Shown: positions 1 through 5,964 of the stretch, piece after piece | How the letters are laid out: every line of letters begins with the position of its first letter | Numbering within the stretch: the stretch's first letter is position 1 | Source of the DNA: Prochlorococcus sp. AG-455-E15 | Lineage (GTDB): Bacteria > Cyanobacteriota > Cyanobacteriia > PCC-6307 > Cyanobiaceae | NCBI GenBank assembly: GCA_003212115.1 | Contig: QCQS01000035.1 | Coordinates: 1 to 8,890 of the forward strand | Reading direction: 5' to 3' | DNA length: 8,890 nt | The notes under the pieces: generated by a model | Databases searched by the model: none | Seen by the model: only the letters and a program-made list of their open reading frames with translations | What the model was told of the DNA's origin: nothing | Made by a program: the position numbers and the translations under genes

Positions 1-183
1 GAACAGTTATGGGGTTATCCTCCTCGTAGAGCAGCAGATTTAAGAGTTGTAGATGTATATGTAGCAAGATTACGAGGTAAATTAGAACCAGATCCAAGAA
101 ATCCAGAACTAATATTAACTGTTAGAGGAATTGGTTACGCATCTCAAAGAGTTGGTGAAACAGCAACATCTTTGGCAAGTTGA
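1..183 (+). CDS. rpaB: OmpR/PhoB-family response regulator, RpaB-like, C-terminal part only
   Basis: These are the last 60 codons of a winged-helix DNA-binding domain, open from base 1 in frame 1 and ending at a TGA at 181-183. The visible part starts with EQLWGYPPRR, continues through the recognition-helix region (RVVDVYVARLRGKLE) and ends with the hairpin wing (ELILTVRGIGYASQR). This is typical of OmpR/PhoB effector domains and closest to the cyanobacterial RpaB (Ycf27) group, in which the protein binds promoters of light- and stress-responsive genes. The receiver domain and the first part of the effector domain are missing at the window edge. The missing part is probably what begins at 8472 (see findings). 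lysS follows after a 50-base gap on the same strand, so the two may be co-transcribed. The OmpR-family call is firm; RpaB rather than a paralogue is inferred from remembered sequences. Confidence 0.8.
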   Translation, partial: EQLWGYPPRRAADLRVVDVYVARLRGKLEPDPRNPELILTVRGIGYASQRVGETATSLAS

Positions 184-233
184 ACCATAGTCTGATAATT
201 TTATTAAATAAAACTAATATATTTAAATAAATT

Positions 234-1772
234 TTGTCTGAAATAAAAGAAGCACGTTTACAAAAAGCTAATTCACTCGTTAGTAAAGGATTTGCTTCTT
301 ATTCACAGAGTTTTAGGGTTTCAAATACTACAAAATTTCTTAATCAAAAATTTGATTATTTAGAAAATGGTCAAGAGGAAGACTTCAGTGTTTCTATTGC
401 TGGAAGAGTCATGGCTAAAAGGGTAATGGGTAAAATTGCCTTTTTTACAATAAGCGATCAAGATGGTCAGATTCAGCTTTATTTAGATAAAAAAATTATT
501 AACTTAAATTTAGAAAAACAAAAATTACTTTCTTTTGAAGATATCAAGGAACTAGTAGATATTGGTGATTGGATAGGTGTCTATGGAACTATTAAAAAAA
601 CAAATAAAGGTGAGCTTTCTATTAAAGTGGAGAAATGGGAAATGTTATCCAAATCATTACAACCTTTGCCAGATAAATGGCACGGATTGACTGATATTGA
701 AAAAAGATATAGACAACGTTATCTAGATTTAATAGTGAATCCTCACTCTAAAAATGTATTTAAAACAAGAGCAAAATGTATAAGTTTTATCAGAAAATGG
801 TTAGATAATAGAAATTTTTTAGAAATAGAGACTCCAATTCTGCAATCTGAAGCTGGTGGTGCTGAAGCAAGACCATTTATAACTCATCACAATACATTAG
901 ATATACCTTTATATCTAAGAATAGCTACAGAATTACATTTAAAAAGAATGGTTGTTGGAGGATTTGAAAAAGTATATGAATTGGGAAGAATTTTCCGTAA
1001 TGAGGGGATAAGCACAAGGCATAATCCAGAATTCACCTCGGTTGAAATTTATCAAGCTTTTTCGGACTATGTCGATATGATGAATTTAACAGAAGAATTG
1101 ATCAAGGATATTGTAGCTGAAGCTTGTGGATCTCTAATTATAAAATATCAAAATAAAGAGATTGATTTCTCTAAACCTTGGACAAGAATATCCATGAAAG
1201 ATATTGTCAAAAAATATACAGGGATTGATTTTGATTCTTTCAGTGGAGACTTTCAAGCAGCAAAAGAAGCAGTTAAAAGTATAAATGTTGATTGTTCTGA
1301 TAAAGTCAATACTATAGGAAGACTTTTAAATGAGGTCTTCGAACAAAAAGTTGAATCAAAACTTATAGAACCCACTTTTGTTATCGATTATCCTGTTGAA
1401 ATTTCTCCTTTAGCTAGGCCTCATCTTGATAATAAAGAAATGGTTCAGAGATTTGAATTATTCATTGTTGGCCGCGAGCTAGCAAATGCGTTTAGTGAGT
1501 TGATAGATCCAGTAGATCAAAGAGAAAGAATGCAATTACAGCAATCTCTTAGAGATGAAGGAGATCTCGAGGCTCACTGTATAGATGAAGATTTCTTGAA
1601 TGCTTTAGAGATTGGCATGCCGCCTACTGGAGGATTAGGCATAGGCATTGATAGGCTAATTATGTTAATTACAAATAGTGCATCTATTAGAGATGTAATT
1701 CCTTTCCCATTGTTAAAACCAGAAATAACTTCCAAAAAAAATGAAAAATTACCCTTGAATGAAGTAAAATAG
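234..1772 (+). CDS. lysS: Lysyl-tRNA synthetase, class II (LysRS)
   Basis: This cytoplasmic enzyme charges tRNA-Lys with lysine, using ATP. The 512-aa product has the full class II LysRS layout. An N-terminal OB-fold for anticodon binding lies at about residues 50-90 (VSIAGRVMAKRVMGKIAFFT). The motif 1 region is around 184-216 (FLEIETPILQSEAGGAEARP). Motif 2 contains F254-R255-N256-E257-G258 followed by STRHNPEFT. Motif 3 ends in GGLGIGIDR, with the ATP-binding Arg at 474. Length is normal for the family. The start is TTG at 234; a TAA lies two codons upstream in frame, so no longer ATG start exists, and the MSEIKEARLQKA beginning fits picocyanobacterial LysRS. No clear Shine-Dalgarno sequence is visible. 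The gene sits between the regulator fragment and the 81-aa gene, 28 bases upstream of the latter, all on the same strand. It appears intact. Confidence 0.97.
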   Translation: MSEIKEARLQKANSLVSKGFASYSQSFRVSNTTKFLNQKFDYLENGQEEDFSVSIAGRVMAKRVMGKIAFFTISDQDGQIQLYLDKKIINLNLEKQKLLSFEDIKELVDIGDWIGVYGTIKKTNKGELSIKVEKWEMLSKSLQPLPDKWHGLTDIEKRYRQRYLDLIVNPHSKNVFKTRAKCISFIRKWLDNRNFLEIETPILQSEAGGAEARPFITHHNTLDIPLYLRIATELHLKRMVVGGFEKVYELGRIFRNEGISTRHNPEFTSVEIYQAFSDYVDMMNLTEELIKDIVAEACGSLIIKYQNKEIDFSKPWTRISMKDIVKKYTGIDFDSFSGDFQAAKEAVKSINVDCSDKVNTIGRLLNEVFEQKVESKLIEPTFVIDYPVEISPLARPHLDNKEMVQRFELFIVGRELANAFSELIDPVDQRERMQLQQSLRDEGDLEAHCIDEDFLNALEIGMPPTGGLGIGIDRLIMLITNSASIRDVIPFPLLKPEITSKKNEKLPLNEVK

Positions 1773-1800
1773 AAAATTATTCCAATACGAAATTTTTTAA

Positions 1801-2046
1801 ATGAGTGGTGAACGTGTTGGTTTCCGTTTCAAACACGCGGATGCAGTAGTAAAAAGAAATCCTCAGGGCCGATCAAGAAGAGGATGGGTTATTGAACCAG
1901 TAGAGCAAACTACAAGTAGAGGTACAAAAATGCCTGCGTACAAAATCCGCTGGAGAGATAGTGAGAGACCTGAAACAGTCTTACAGCATATGTTAATTGC
2001 AGATCCAGATCCTTCCCCACCTCCAAGTTCAGTAAGTTTAGATTAA
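1801..2046 (+). CDS. Small conserved-looking hypothetical protein, 81 aa
   Basis: This is an ATG-started ORF 28 bases after lysS, reading in the same direction and probably co-transcribed with it. The protein is basic in its N-terminal half (FRFKHADAVVKRNPQGRSRR), followed by GWVIEPVEQ, a YKIRWRDSERPETVLQHML stretch and a Pro/Asp-rich tail (DPDPSPPPSS). The alternating hydrophobic pattern suggests a small beta-barrel of the SH3-like type, but that is inference. No signal peptide, membrane segment or catalytic motif is visible. It resembles small proteins of unknown function that I associate with marine picocyanobacteria next to lysS. Its base composition is somewhat richer in G+C than its neighbours, especially around the basic segment, consistent with a constrained protein rather than a random ORF. 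Function is unknown. Confidence 0.8.
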   Translation: MSGERVGFRFKHADAVVKRNPQGRSRRGWVIEPVEQTTSRGTKMPAYKIRWRDSERPETVLQHMLIADPDPSPPPSSVSLD

Positions 2047-2073
2047 TAATTGCAATAATTCTGCGTAATAATT

Positions 2074-2270
2074 TCATCTTTTTAATGCAGAGTTGATTTC
2101 TTTTTTTATACTTTTTTGTTTTTCATCTTGTCGTTTATCATGTAATTTTTTCCCTTTGCCGACTCCAATAGTAAGTTTTATCCATGAGCCTTTTAAATAA
2201 AGTGATAATGGAACAATAGTCATTCCTTTTTTTTCAGGCTTTGAGGAAAGTTCCCATTCATGCTTTGCGG
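2074..2270 (-). pseudogene. smpB: 3' fragment of smpB (SsrA-binding protein), cut at a junction
   Basis: On the minus strand, ending with TGA at 2074-2076, are about 65 codons matching the C-terminal part of SmpB, which binds tmRNA and rescues stalled ribosomes. The diagnostic part is EKKGMTIVPLSLYLKGSWIK, then VGKGKKLHDKRQ and a lysine-rich tail ending in SALKR; the GKKLHDKR block is an SmpB hallmark. A complete SmpB is about 160 aa. Reading further into the N-terminal direction, SmpB-like sequence stops around the AKHEWEL residues (about 2250-2268). The N-terminal OB-fold core (IEAGI..LGTEVKS and NHDP..RKLLLH in the family) is absent. The frame stays open to 2433, but that extension is the antisense of the sugar kinase and is not SmpB. 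The fragment converges on the 81-aa gene with a 27-base gap. As read here it cannot encode a working SmpB. Confidence 0.85.
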
Positions 2271-2290
2271 ATGAAGTTCTTAGTAAGAAA
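2255..2290. other. Breakpoint joining smpB and the sugar kinase
   Basis: To the left, the minus strand carries recognisable SmpB sequence only up to about 2268. To the right, the plus strand carries recognisable PfkB-kinase sequence only from about 2264-2300. Both genes are divergent at this point and both lack their 5' halves here, with no room for a promoter or start region. A normal divergent pair would have two complete 5' ends and a spacer. The exact crossover base cannot be fixed from one sequence. No IS, repeat, tRNA or vector-like sequence is visible at the join. Confidence 0.8.
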
Positions 2291-2935
2291 TTAATCGAAA
2301 AAGAAATTTTAAATTTGGAAGAATCTCTTCTAGAAACGAAATATTTAGTTACAGGAACGATCTTATTATCATCTCCAATATCAGCAGAGACTATTTTTTT
2401 TATTCTTGAAAAGGCTAAAAAATTTGAAGTCAAAATAGTTATTGATTTGAATTGGAGAGAGGTTTTTTGGGATCATTCAAGTTTTTCATCCGAAATTTGT
2501 AGAGCCGCGAGAGTTAATTTAATCAAAAAATTTTTAAATCACGCAAATGTTTTAAAGCTTGCTAAGGAAGAAGCAATTTTGTTTTTTGAGGATGAAAATC
2601 CCTTGCTAATATCTCAACAATTGTCTAACAGACCTGATGTAATAATAACTGATGGAAAAAATCCCGTTTCATGGTATATCAATGGATTGCAGGGAATTAC
2701 TGAAACTCCTTCTTCACAAAAAATTGTTGATACAACTGGCGCAGGCGATGCTTTTCTTGCTGGCTTGATTTCAAAATTAATTTCTTCAGGCTATCCCTCA
2801 AATGAATTGGAGATAGAAGATTGTATTAAGTTCGCAGGAGTTTGCGGATTATTAACTTGTCTTGGTGAAGGTGCAATCGAGCAACAGCCATATTACGAAA
2901 AGGTTAATAAATTTTTAGGATCTCTTATTTCGTAG
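2264..2935 (+). pseudogene. PfkB/ribokinase-family sugar kinase (fructokinase-like), 5'-truncated
   Basis: This is the C-terminal two thirds of a PfkB-family carbohydrate kinase, which would phosphorylate a sugar such as fructose with ATP in the cytoplasm. Visible in order are TKYLVTGTILLSS, VIDLNWREVFW (fructokinase-like DxNxR..xW), ANVLKLAKEEAILFF, a DVIITDGKNP strand and the PfkB signature DTTGAGDAF at 2729-2755 with the catalytic Asp of GAGD. The gene ends with TAG at 2933-2935. About 220 residues are present, against roughly 320-340 for the family, so the N-terminal substrate-binding part (about 100 or more residues) is missing. The frame is open leftward across the junction into antisense smpB. 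A TTG at 2315 would give a 206-aa ORF, but it lies inside the conserved fold and is not a real start. The last 43 bases overlap the 3' end of tsaE on the other strand. Fructose as substrate is inferred only. Confidence 0.8.
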
Positions 2936-3342
2936 TGTCTTCCATAATTTTTTGCGTAACTAATTTCTATTTTCCAGAAATTATCAATAACTGGTTCTAT
3001 TAATTCTGGCCATTCAATAACTAAAATAGCTTGTCTTTGTATTGCCTCTTCTTCTTCTGAAAAAAAAACTTCTTTTGCCGAAGAAATACTTTCTAACCTG
3101 TATAAATCAAGGTGGATTAGCGGAATTCTTCCGGAGTTATAGTGATGCGATAAAGAAAATGTAGGGCTTGTAATGTCCTCAGAGATTGATAAGCCTTTGG
3201 CAATCCCTTGAACAAATGAAGTTTTCCCAGCTCCAATTGGACCTTGTAATAAAACTATTGATTGAGGATTTAATTTGTGTGAGAGTTTTTTTCCTAAATT
3301 TAAAGTCTCTTTTAAATTTTCAACAAACACAAAATTACGCAA
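2893..3342 (-). CDS. tsaE: TsaE, ATPase of the tRNA t6A synthesis complex
   Basis: TsaE (YjeE) works with TsaB and TsaD in adding threonylcarbamoyl to A37 of ANN-decoding tRNAs. The 149-aa product has the Walker A loop G34-PIGAGKTS, the TSPTF switch segment (DITSPTFSLSHHY), the family motif HLDLYRLES and the late VIEWPE motif; length is normal. The start is TTG at 3340-3342, because a TGA two codons upstream in the same frame leaves no alternative. The nearby ATG on that strand is out of frame and stops after four codons. Its 3' end overlaps the sugar kinase by 43 bases in convergent orientation, and its 5' end is only 40 bases from the divergent ahcY start. The neighbours are not functionally linked to t6A. 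The gene is complete and confidently identified. Confidence 0.93.
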   Translation of the reverse strand: MRNFVFVENLKETLNLGKKLSHKLNPQSIVLLQGPIGAGKTSFVQGIAKGLSISEDITSPTFSLSHHYNSGRIPLIHLDLYRLESISSAKEVFFSEEEEAIQRQAILVIEWPELIEPVIDNFWKIEISYAKNYGRHYEIRDPKNLLTFS

Positions 3343-3350
3343 AAATCATT

Positions 3351-3356
3351 TATAGT
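3351..3356 (+). promoter_or_regulatory. Candidate -10 element for ahcY
   Basis: TATAGT matches the -10 consensus at five of six positions and lies 26 bases before the ahcY ATG, predicting a leader of about 20 bases. It lies within the 40-base gap between the divergent tsaE and ahcY starts, and any -35 contacts would fall inside the tsaE coding region. No convincing -35 hexamer is present at the usual spacing, so this is tentative. Confidence 0.35.
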
Positions 3357-3382
3357 TTAATAGAAAAAAGTATTTACTAGAT

Positions 3383-4801
3383 ATGGTTATCTCAAATTCA
3401 GTTAAAACCTCTACACCTAATTACGTTATTGCTGATATCTCTTTATCAGACTTTGGTCGTAAAGAAATTAAAATTGCAGAAACAGAAATGCCTGGATTAA
3501 TGGCGCTCAGAGATAAATATCATATTGAAAAGCCACTAAAAGGTGCAAAAATAGCTGGAAGTCTTCATATGACTATTCAGACAGCAGTCTTAATTGAAAC
3601 TCTTGTTGATCTCGGTGCAGAAGTGAAATGGGCTTCATGCAATATTTTTTCTACTCAAGATCATGCGGCTGCAGCTATCGCAAACCAAGGAATTTCTGTT
3701 TATGCAAAAAAAGGTGAAACCCTCGATGAATATTGGCAGTATACCCACTATATCCTTGATTGGGGCTCTGACTCTCCAAATATGATTCTTGATGATGGAG
3801 GAGATGCAACTGGATTATTGATACTCGGTAGTAAAGCAGAAAAAGATTTATCTGTTTTAGATAATCCCGGTAATGAAGAAGAAATTGCTTTATTCAATTC
3901 TATTAAGTCTAAGTTGGAAAATGATAGTGATTTCTATTCTAGAATTAAGAGTAATATCATTGGTGTAACTGAAGAAACTACTACAGGAGTTGCAAGACTT
4001 TACCAACTTCAAAAGCAAAATGCTTTACCTTTTCCTGCTATCAACGTTAATGATTCAGTAACTAAGAGCAAATTTGATAATTTATATGGCTGCCGAGAAT
4101 CTTTAGTTGATAGCATAAAGCGTGCAACTGATGTGATGATTGCTGGGAAGGTTGCTTTAGTAATGGGTTTTGGAGATGTAGGTAAGGGTTCAGCTCAGTC
4201 ATTACGTGGACTTGGTGCAATCGTAAAAGTCGCTGAGGTTGATCCAATTTGTGCTCTTCAAGCAGCAATGGAAGGTTTTAGTGTTGTTACGCTTGATGAT
4301 GTTGTGAAAGATATAGATATCTTTGTTACGGCTACTGGTAACTATCAGGTAATAACACATGAAAATCTTCTCAAGATGAAGGATGAGGCTATAGTTTGTA
4401 ATATTGGACATTTCGATAATGAAATTGATGTAGCTTCATTAAAAAATTATCCATGGGAAAATATTAAGCCGCAAGTTGATCACATAACTTTACCTAGTGG
4501 AAATAAAATTATTCTTTTAGCTGAAGGTAGATTAGTTAATTTAGGTTGTGCCACTGGACACCCAAGTTTTGTTATGAGTAATTCTTTTACTAATCAAGTA
4601 TTAGCTCAAATCGAACTTTTTAATAAGTCAGAGCAATATGCTAAAGAGGTTTATGTTTTACCAAAACATCTTGATGAAATGGTAGCAAGATTACATTTGG
4701 ATAAAATTGGTGCTAAATTAACAAAATTAACCAAAGAACAGGCGGATTATATTAATGTCAATGTTGATGGACCTTATAAACCAGAACTTTATAGATACTA
4801 A
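3383..4801 (+). CDS. ahcY: Adenosylhomocysteinase (S-adenosylhomocysteine hydrolase)
   Basis: This enzyme reversibly hydrolyses S-adenosylhomocysteine to adenosine and homocysteine with bound NAD, relieving product inhibition of methyltransferases in the activated methyl cycle. The 472-aa product has the substrate-domain signature SCNIFSTQDHAAAA from residue 85. It also has the Rossmann NAD loop GFGDVGKG at 262-269 followed by VAEVDPICALQAAMEGF, then GHFDNEID, and the LVNLGCATGHPSFVMSNSF segment. The C-terminal tail ends KPELYRY, with Lys466 and Tyr470 at the positions that reach the NAD site of the neighbouring subunit. It has the extra segment around residues 150-180 typical of many bacterial enzymes, and its length fits. 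The ATG at 3383 is the only sensible start. The dedA-family gene begins 2 bases after the stop, suggesting co-transcription. The gene is complete. Confidence 0.97.
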   Translation: MVISNSVKTSTPNYVIADISLSDFGRKEIKIAETEMPGLMALRDKYHIEKPLKGAKIAGSLHMTIQTAVLIETLVDLGAEVKWASCNIFSTQDHAAAAIANQGISVYAKKGETLDEYWQYTHYILDWGSDSPNMILDDGGDATGLLILGSKAEKDLSVLDNPGNEEEIALFNSIKSKLENDSDFYSRIKSNIIGVTEETTTGVARLYQLQKQNALPFPAINVNDSVTKSKFDNLYGCRESLVDSIKRATDVMIAGKVALVMGFGDVGKGSAQSLRGLGAIVKVAEVDPICALQAAMEGFSVVTLDDVVKDIDIFVTATGNYQVITHENLLKMKDEAIVCNIGHFDNEIDVASLKNYPWENIKPQVDHITLPSGNKIILLAEGRLVNLGCATGHPSFVMSNSFTNQVLAQIELFNKSEQYAKEVYVLPKHLDEMVARLHLDKIGAKLTKLTKEQADYINVNVDGPYKPELYRY

Positions 4802-4803
4802 GA

Positions 4804-5463
4804 TTGAGTTTAATTTTTGTAAATTTTCTTACTTCAATTCCAGATTACATAAGTTTGGCTGTTGAAAAAAATTCAACAATTGCATATCTTACTATTTGTC
4901 TGGCGATGTTTTTAGAAAATATAATCCCCCCAATCCCATCGGAAATAATAATGCCATTAGGTGGTTTTTTTGTTTATCAACAAAAATTAAATTTTTATAT
5001 TTTAGTTTTTTGGGGATTGCTTGGAACTATTTTAGGGTCATTGCCTTGGTATTATTTAGGTAGATTAGTAAATGAAAAAAGACTTTCAAATTTTCTAGAC
5101 AAAAAGGGAAAATATCTGGGTATATCTTCTAATGATCTAAATAAAAGTAAAAGGTGGTTTGAAAAATATGGAGTTTCCTTAGTTTTTTGGGGAAGATTAG
5201 TACCAGGCATCAGAACTTTAATTTCAGTTCCCGCCGGCATAGAACTTATGCCCTTAAGGAAATTTTTGCTTTGGACTACACTTGGTAGCCTGATATGGGT
5301 AGCACTTCTCACGTATTCAGGGTATTTGTTCGGTGAAAACTATTTAATTATTGAAACTTACTTAGATCAAATCAAATATGTTGTAAAACCAATTTTAATT
5401 TTAATTTTCTTATATTTTTTTATAAAAATACTTATTAGATTTTTGAAAAAAAATAGAGCCTAG
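4804..5463 (+). CDS. DedA-family inner-membrane protein
   Basis: This is a 219-aa polytopic membrane protein of the DedA/SNARE-associated (PF09335) family, whose characterised members act in membrane phospholipid carrier recycling and membrane homeostasis; the substrate of this one is unknown. Visible are the family motif E38-NIIPPIPSE47 followed by PLGGFF, and the second motif G130-R-L-V-P-G-I-R137 (Arg131, Pro134 and Arg137 conserved), then VPAGIELM. There are hydrophobic segments at roughly 26-54, 62-85, 152-172 and 188-212, and a basic C-terminus (LIRFLKKNRA). The TTG at 4804, two bases after the ahcY stop, is the start; the spacing implies coupling to ahcY. Its TAG shares the four-base palindrome CTAG with the stop of ssb on the opposite strand. 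No cleavable signal peptide is expected or seen. Confidence 0.9.
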   Translation: MSLIFVNFLTSIPDYISLAVEKNSTIAYLTICLAMFLENIIPPIPSEIIMPLGGFFVYQQKLNFYILVFWGLLGTILGSLPWYYLGRLVNEKRLSNFLDKKGKYLGISSNDLNKSKRWFEKYGVSLVFWGRLVPGIRTLISVPAGIELMPLRKFLLWTTLGSLIWVALLTYSGYLFGENYLIIETYLDQIKYVVKPILILIFLYFFIKILIRFLKKNRA

Positions 5464-5831
5464 AAAGGAATTTCAGTTGAGTTACTGTTGTTCGAATATT
5501 GATTATTATCAGAATCTTTTCGTGATCCTAGTAAGTTTAATCTATCTACCCTAACAACAGGTTTAAATCTATCTTCTCCTGTATTTTTATCTTTCCAACT
5601 ATCAATTTTAAAACTTCCTGTAATTCCAATTAATGATCCTTTTTTTACATAATCTGCGGCTATTTGTGCTTGCTTGCCCCATATTTCTAAATTAAACCAA
5701 TCTGGCTCTTCATCTCTGCTTCTTCTGTTAACTGCAATTGTGAAATTCGCTACGATGCTGCCTGACTCGAAATATCTGACATCTGGTTCTCGTCCTGCTC
5801 TGCCAACAAGGTTAATAGTGTTAATTTCCAT
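5460..5831 (-). CDS. ssb: Single-stranded DNA-binding protein
   Basis: SSB coats single-stranded DNA during replication, repair and recombination and recruits partner proteins through its C-terminal tip. The 123-aa product starts with the usual beta-strand set (INTINLVGRAGREPDVRYF), continues with VANFTIAVNRR, a DWFNLEIWGKQA strand, a YVKKGSLIGITGSFKIDSW strand and the final VVRVDRLNLLGSR. It then has a short Ser/Asn-rich linker ending in TEIPF. The OB-fold is complete, and the length is at the short end for bacterial SSB but normal for cyanobacterial ones. The tip keeps the terminal Pro-Phe but has only one adjacent acidic residue instead of the usual run of aspartates. The start is ATG at 5829-5831, preceded by a long A tract (T tract on the plus strand) rather than a Shine-Dalgarno sequence. 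It overlaps the DedA-family gene by four bases tail to tail and diverges from mreB across 133 bases. Confidence 0.95.
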   Translation of the reverse strand: MEINTINLVGRAGREPDVRYFESGSIVANFTIAVNRRSRDEEPDWFNLEIWGKQAQIAADYVKKGSLIGITGSFKIDSWKDKNTGEDRFKPVVRVDRLNLLGSRKDSDNNQYSNNSNSTEIPF

Positions 5832-5846
5832 AATTTTTTTTTTTTA

Positions 5847-5876
5847 ATACTACTCATATTTTCAGGTTCTGCTCAA
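5847..5876 (-). promoter_or_regulatory. Candidate ssb promoter
   Basis: On the minus strand, TTGAGC (plus 5871-5876) and TAGTAT (plus 5847-5852) are separated by 18 bases, each matching four of six consensus positions. Transcription would start near 5841, inside a run of 12 T (5834-5845), leaving a leader of about 10 bases before the ATG. Composition is so A+T-rich that chance matches are likely. Confidence 0.25.
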
Positions 5877-5935
5877 AGTTTTAAGTGCTATTCATAACTA
5901 AACGACAGAATTCCGAGAGCTTAGCAAAAAATAGA

Positions 5936-5941
5936 TATATT
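5936..5941 (+). promoter_or_regulatory. Candidate -10 element for the mreBCD operon
   Basis: TATATT, with an overlapping TATTAT two bases later, lies about 24 bases before the mreB GTG in the 133-base ssb-mreB divergent spacer. This spacer must hold the promoters of both genes. No good -35 hexamer is placed 16-18 bases upstream. No terminator hairpin, repeat or small ORF of note was seen in this spacer. Confidence 0.25.
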
Positions 5942-5964
5942 ATTTATTAAAAGAAATTCTTATT

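Noticed and set aside
2036..2080. Terminator between the 81-aa gene and smpB
   Set aside because: The 27-base convergent gap has a weak AATTGCAATAATT-like symmetry but no G+C stem followed by a T tract.
2271..2433. N-terminal extension of the minus-strand smpB frame
   Set aside because: It is antisense to well-conserved kinase sequence and has no resemblance to the SmpB N-terminal fold; the frame is open by accident.
3186..3380. 64-codon plus-strand ORF opposite tsaE
   Set aside because: It is antisense to the Walker A region of a clearly real gene and shows no protein-like pattern.
4062..4411. Two antisense ORFs inside ahcY
   Set aside because: They are shadow frames of a strongly conserved gene and show no coding signal of their own.
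5052..5312. Antisense ORF inside the DedA-family gene
   Set aside because: It is a shadow frame opposite the conserved GRLVPGIR region.
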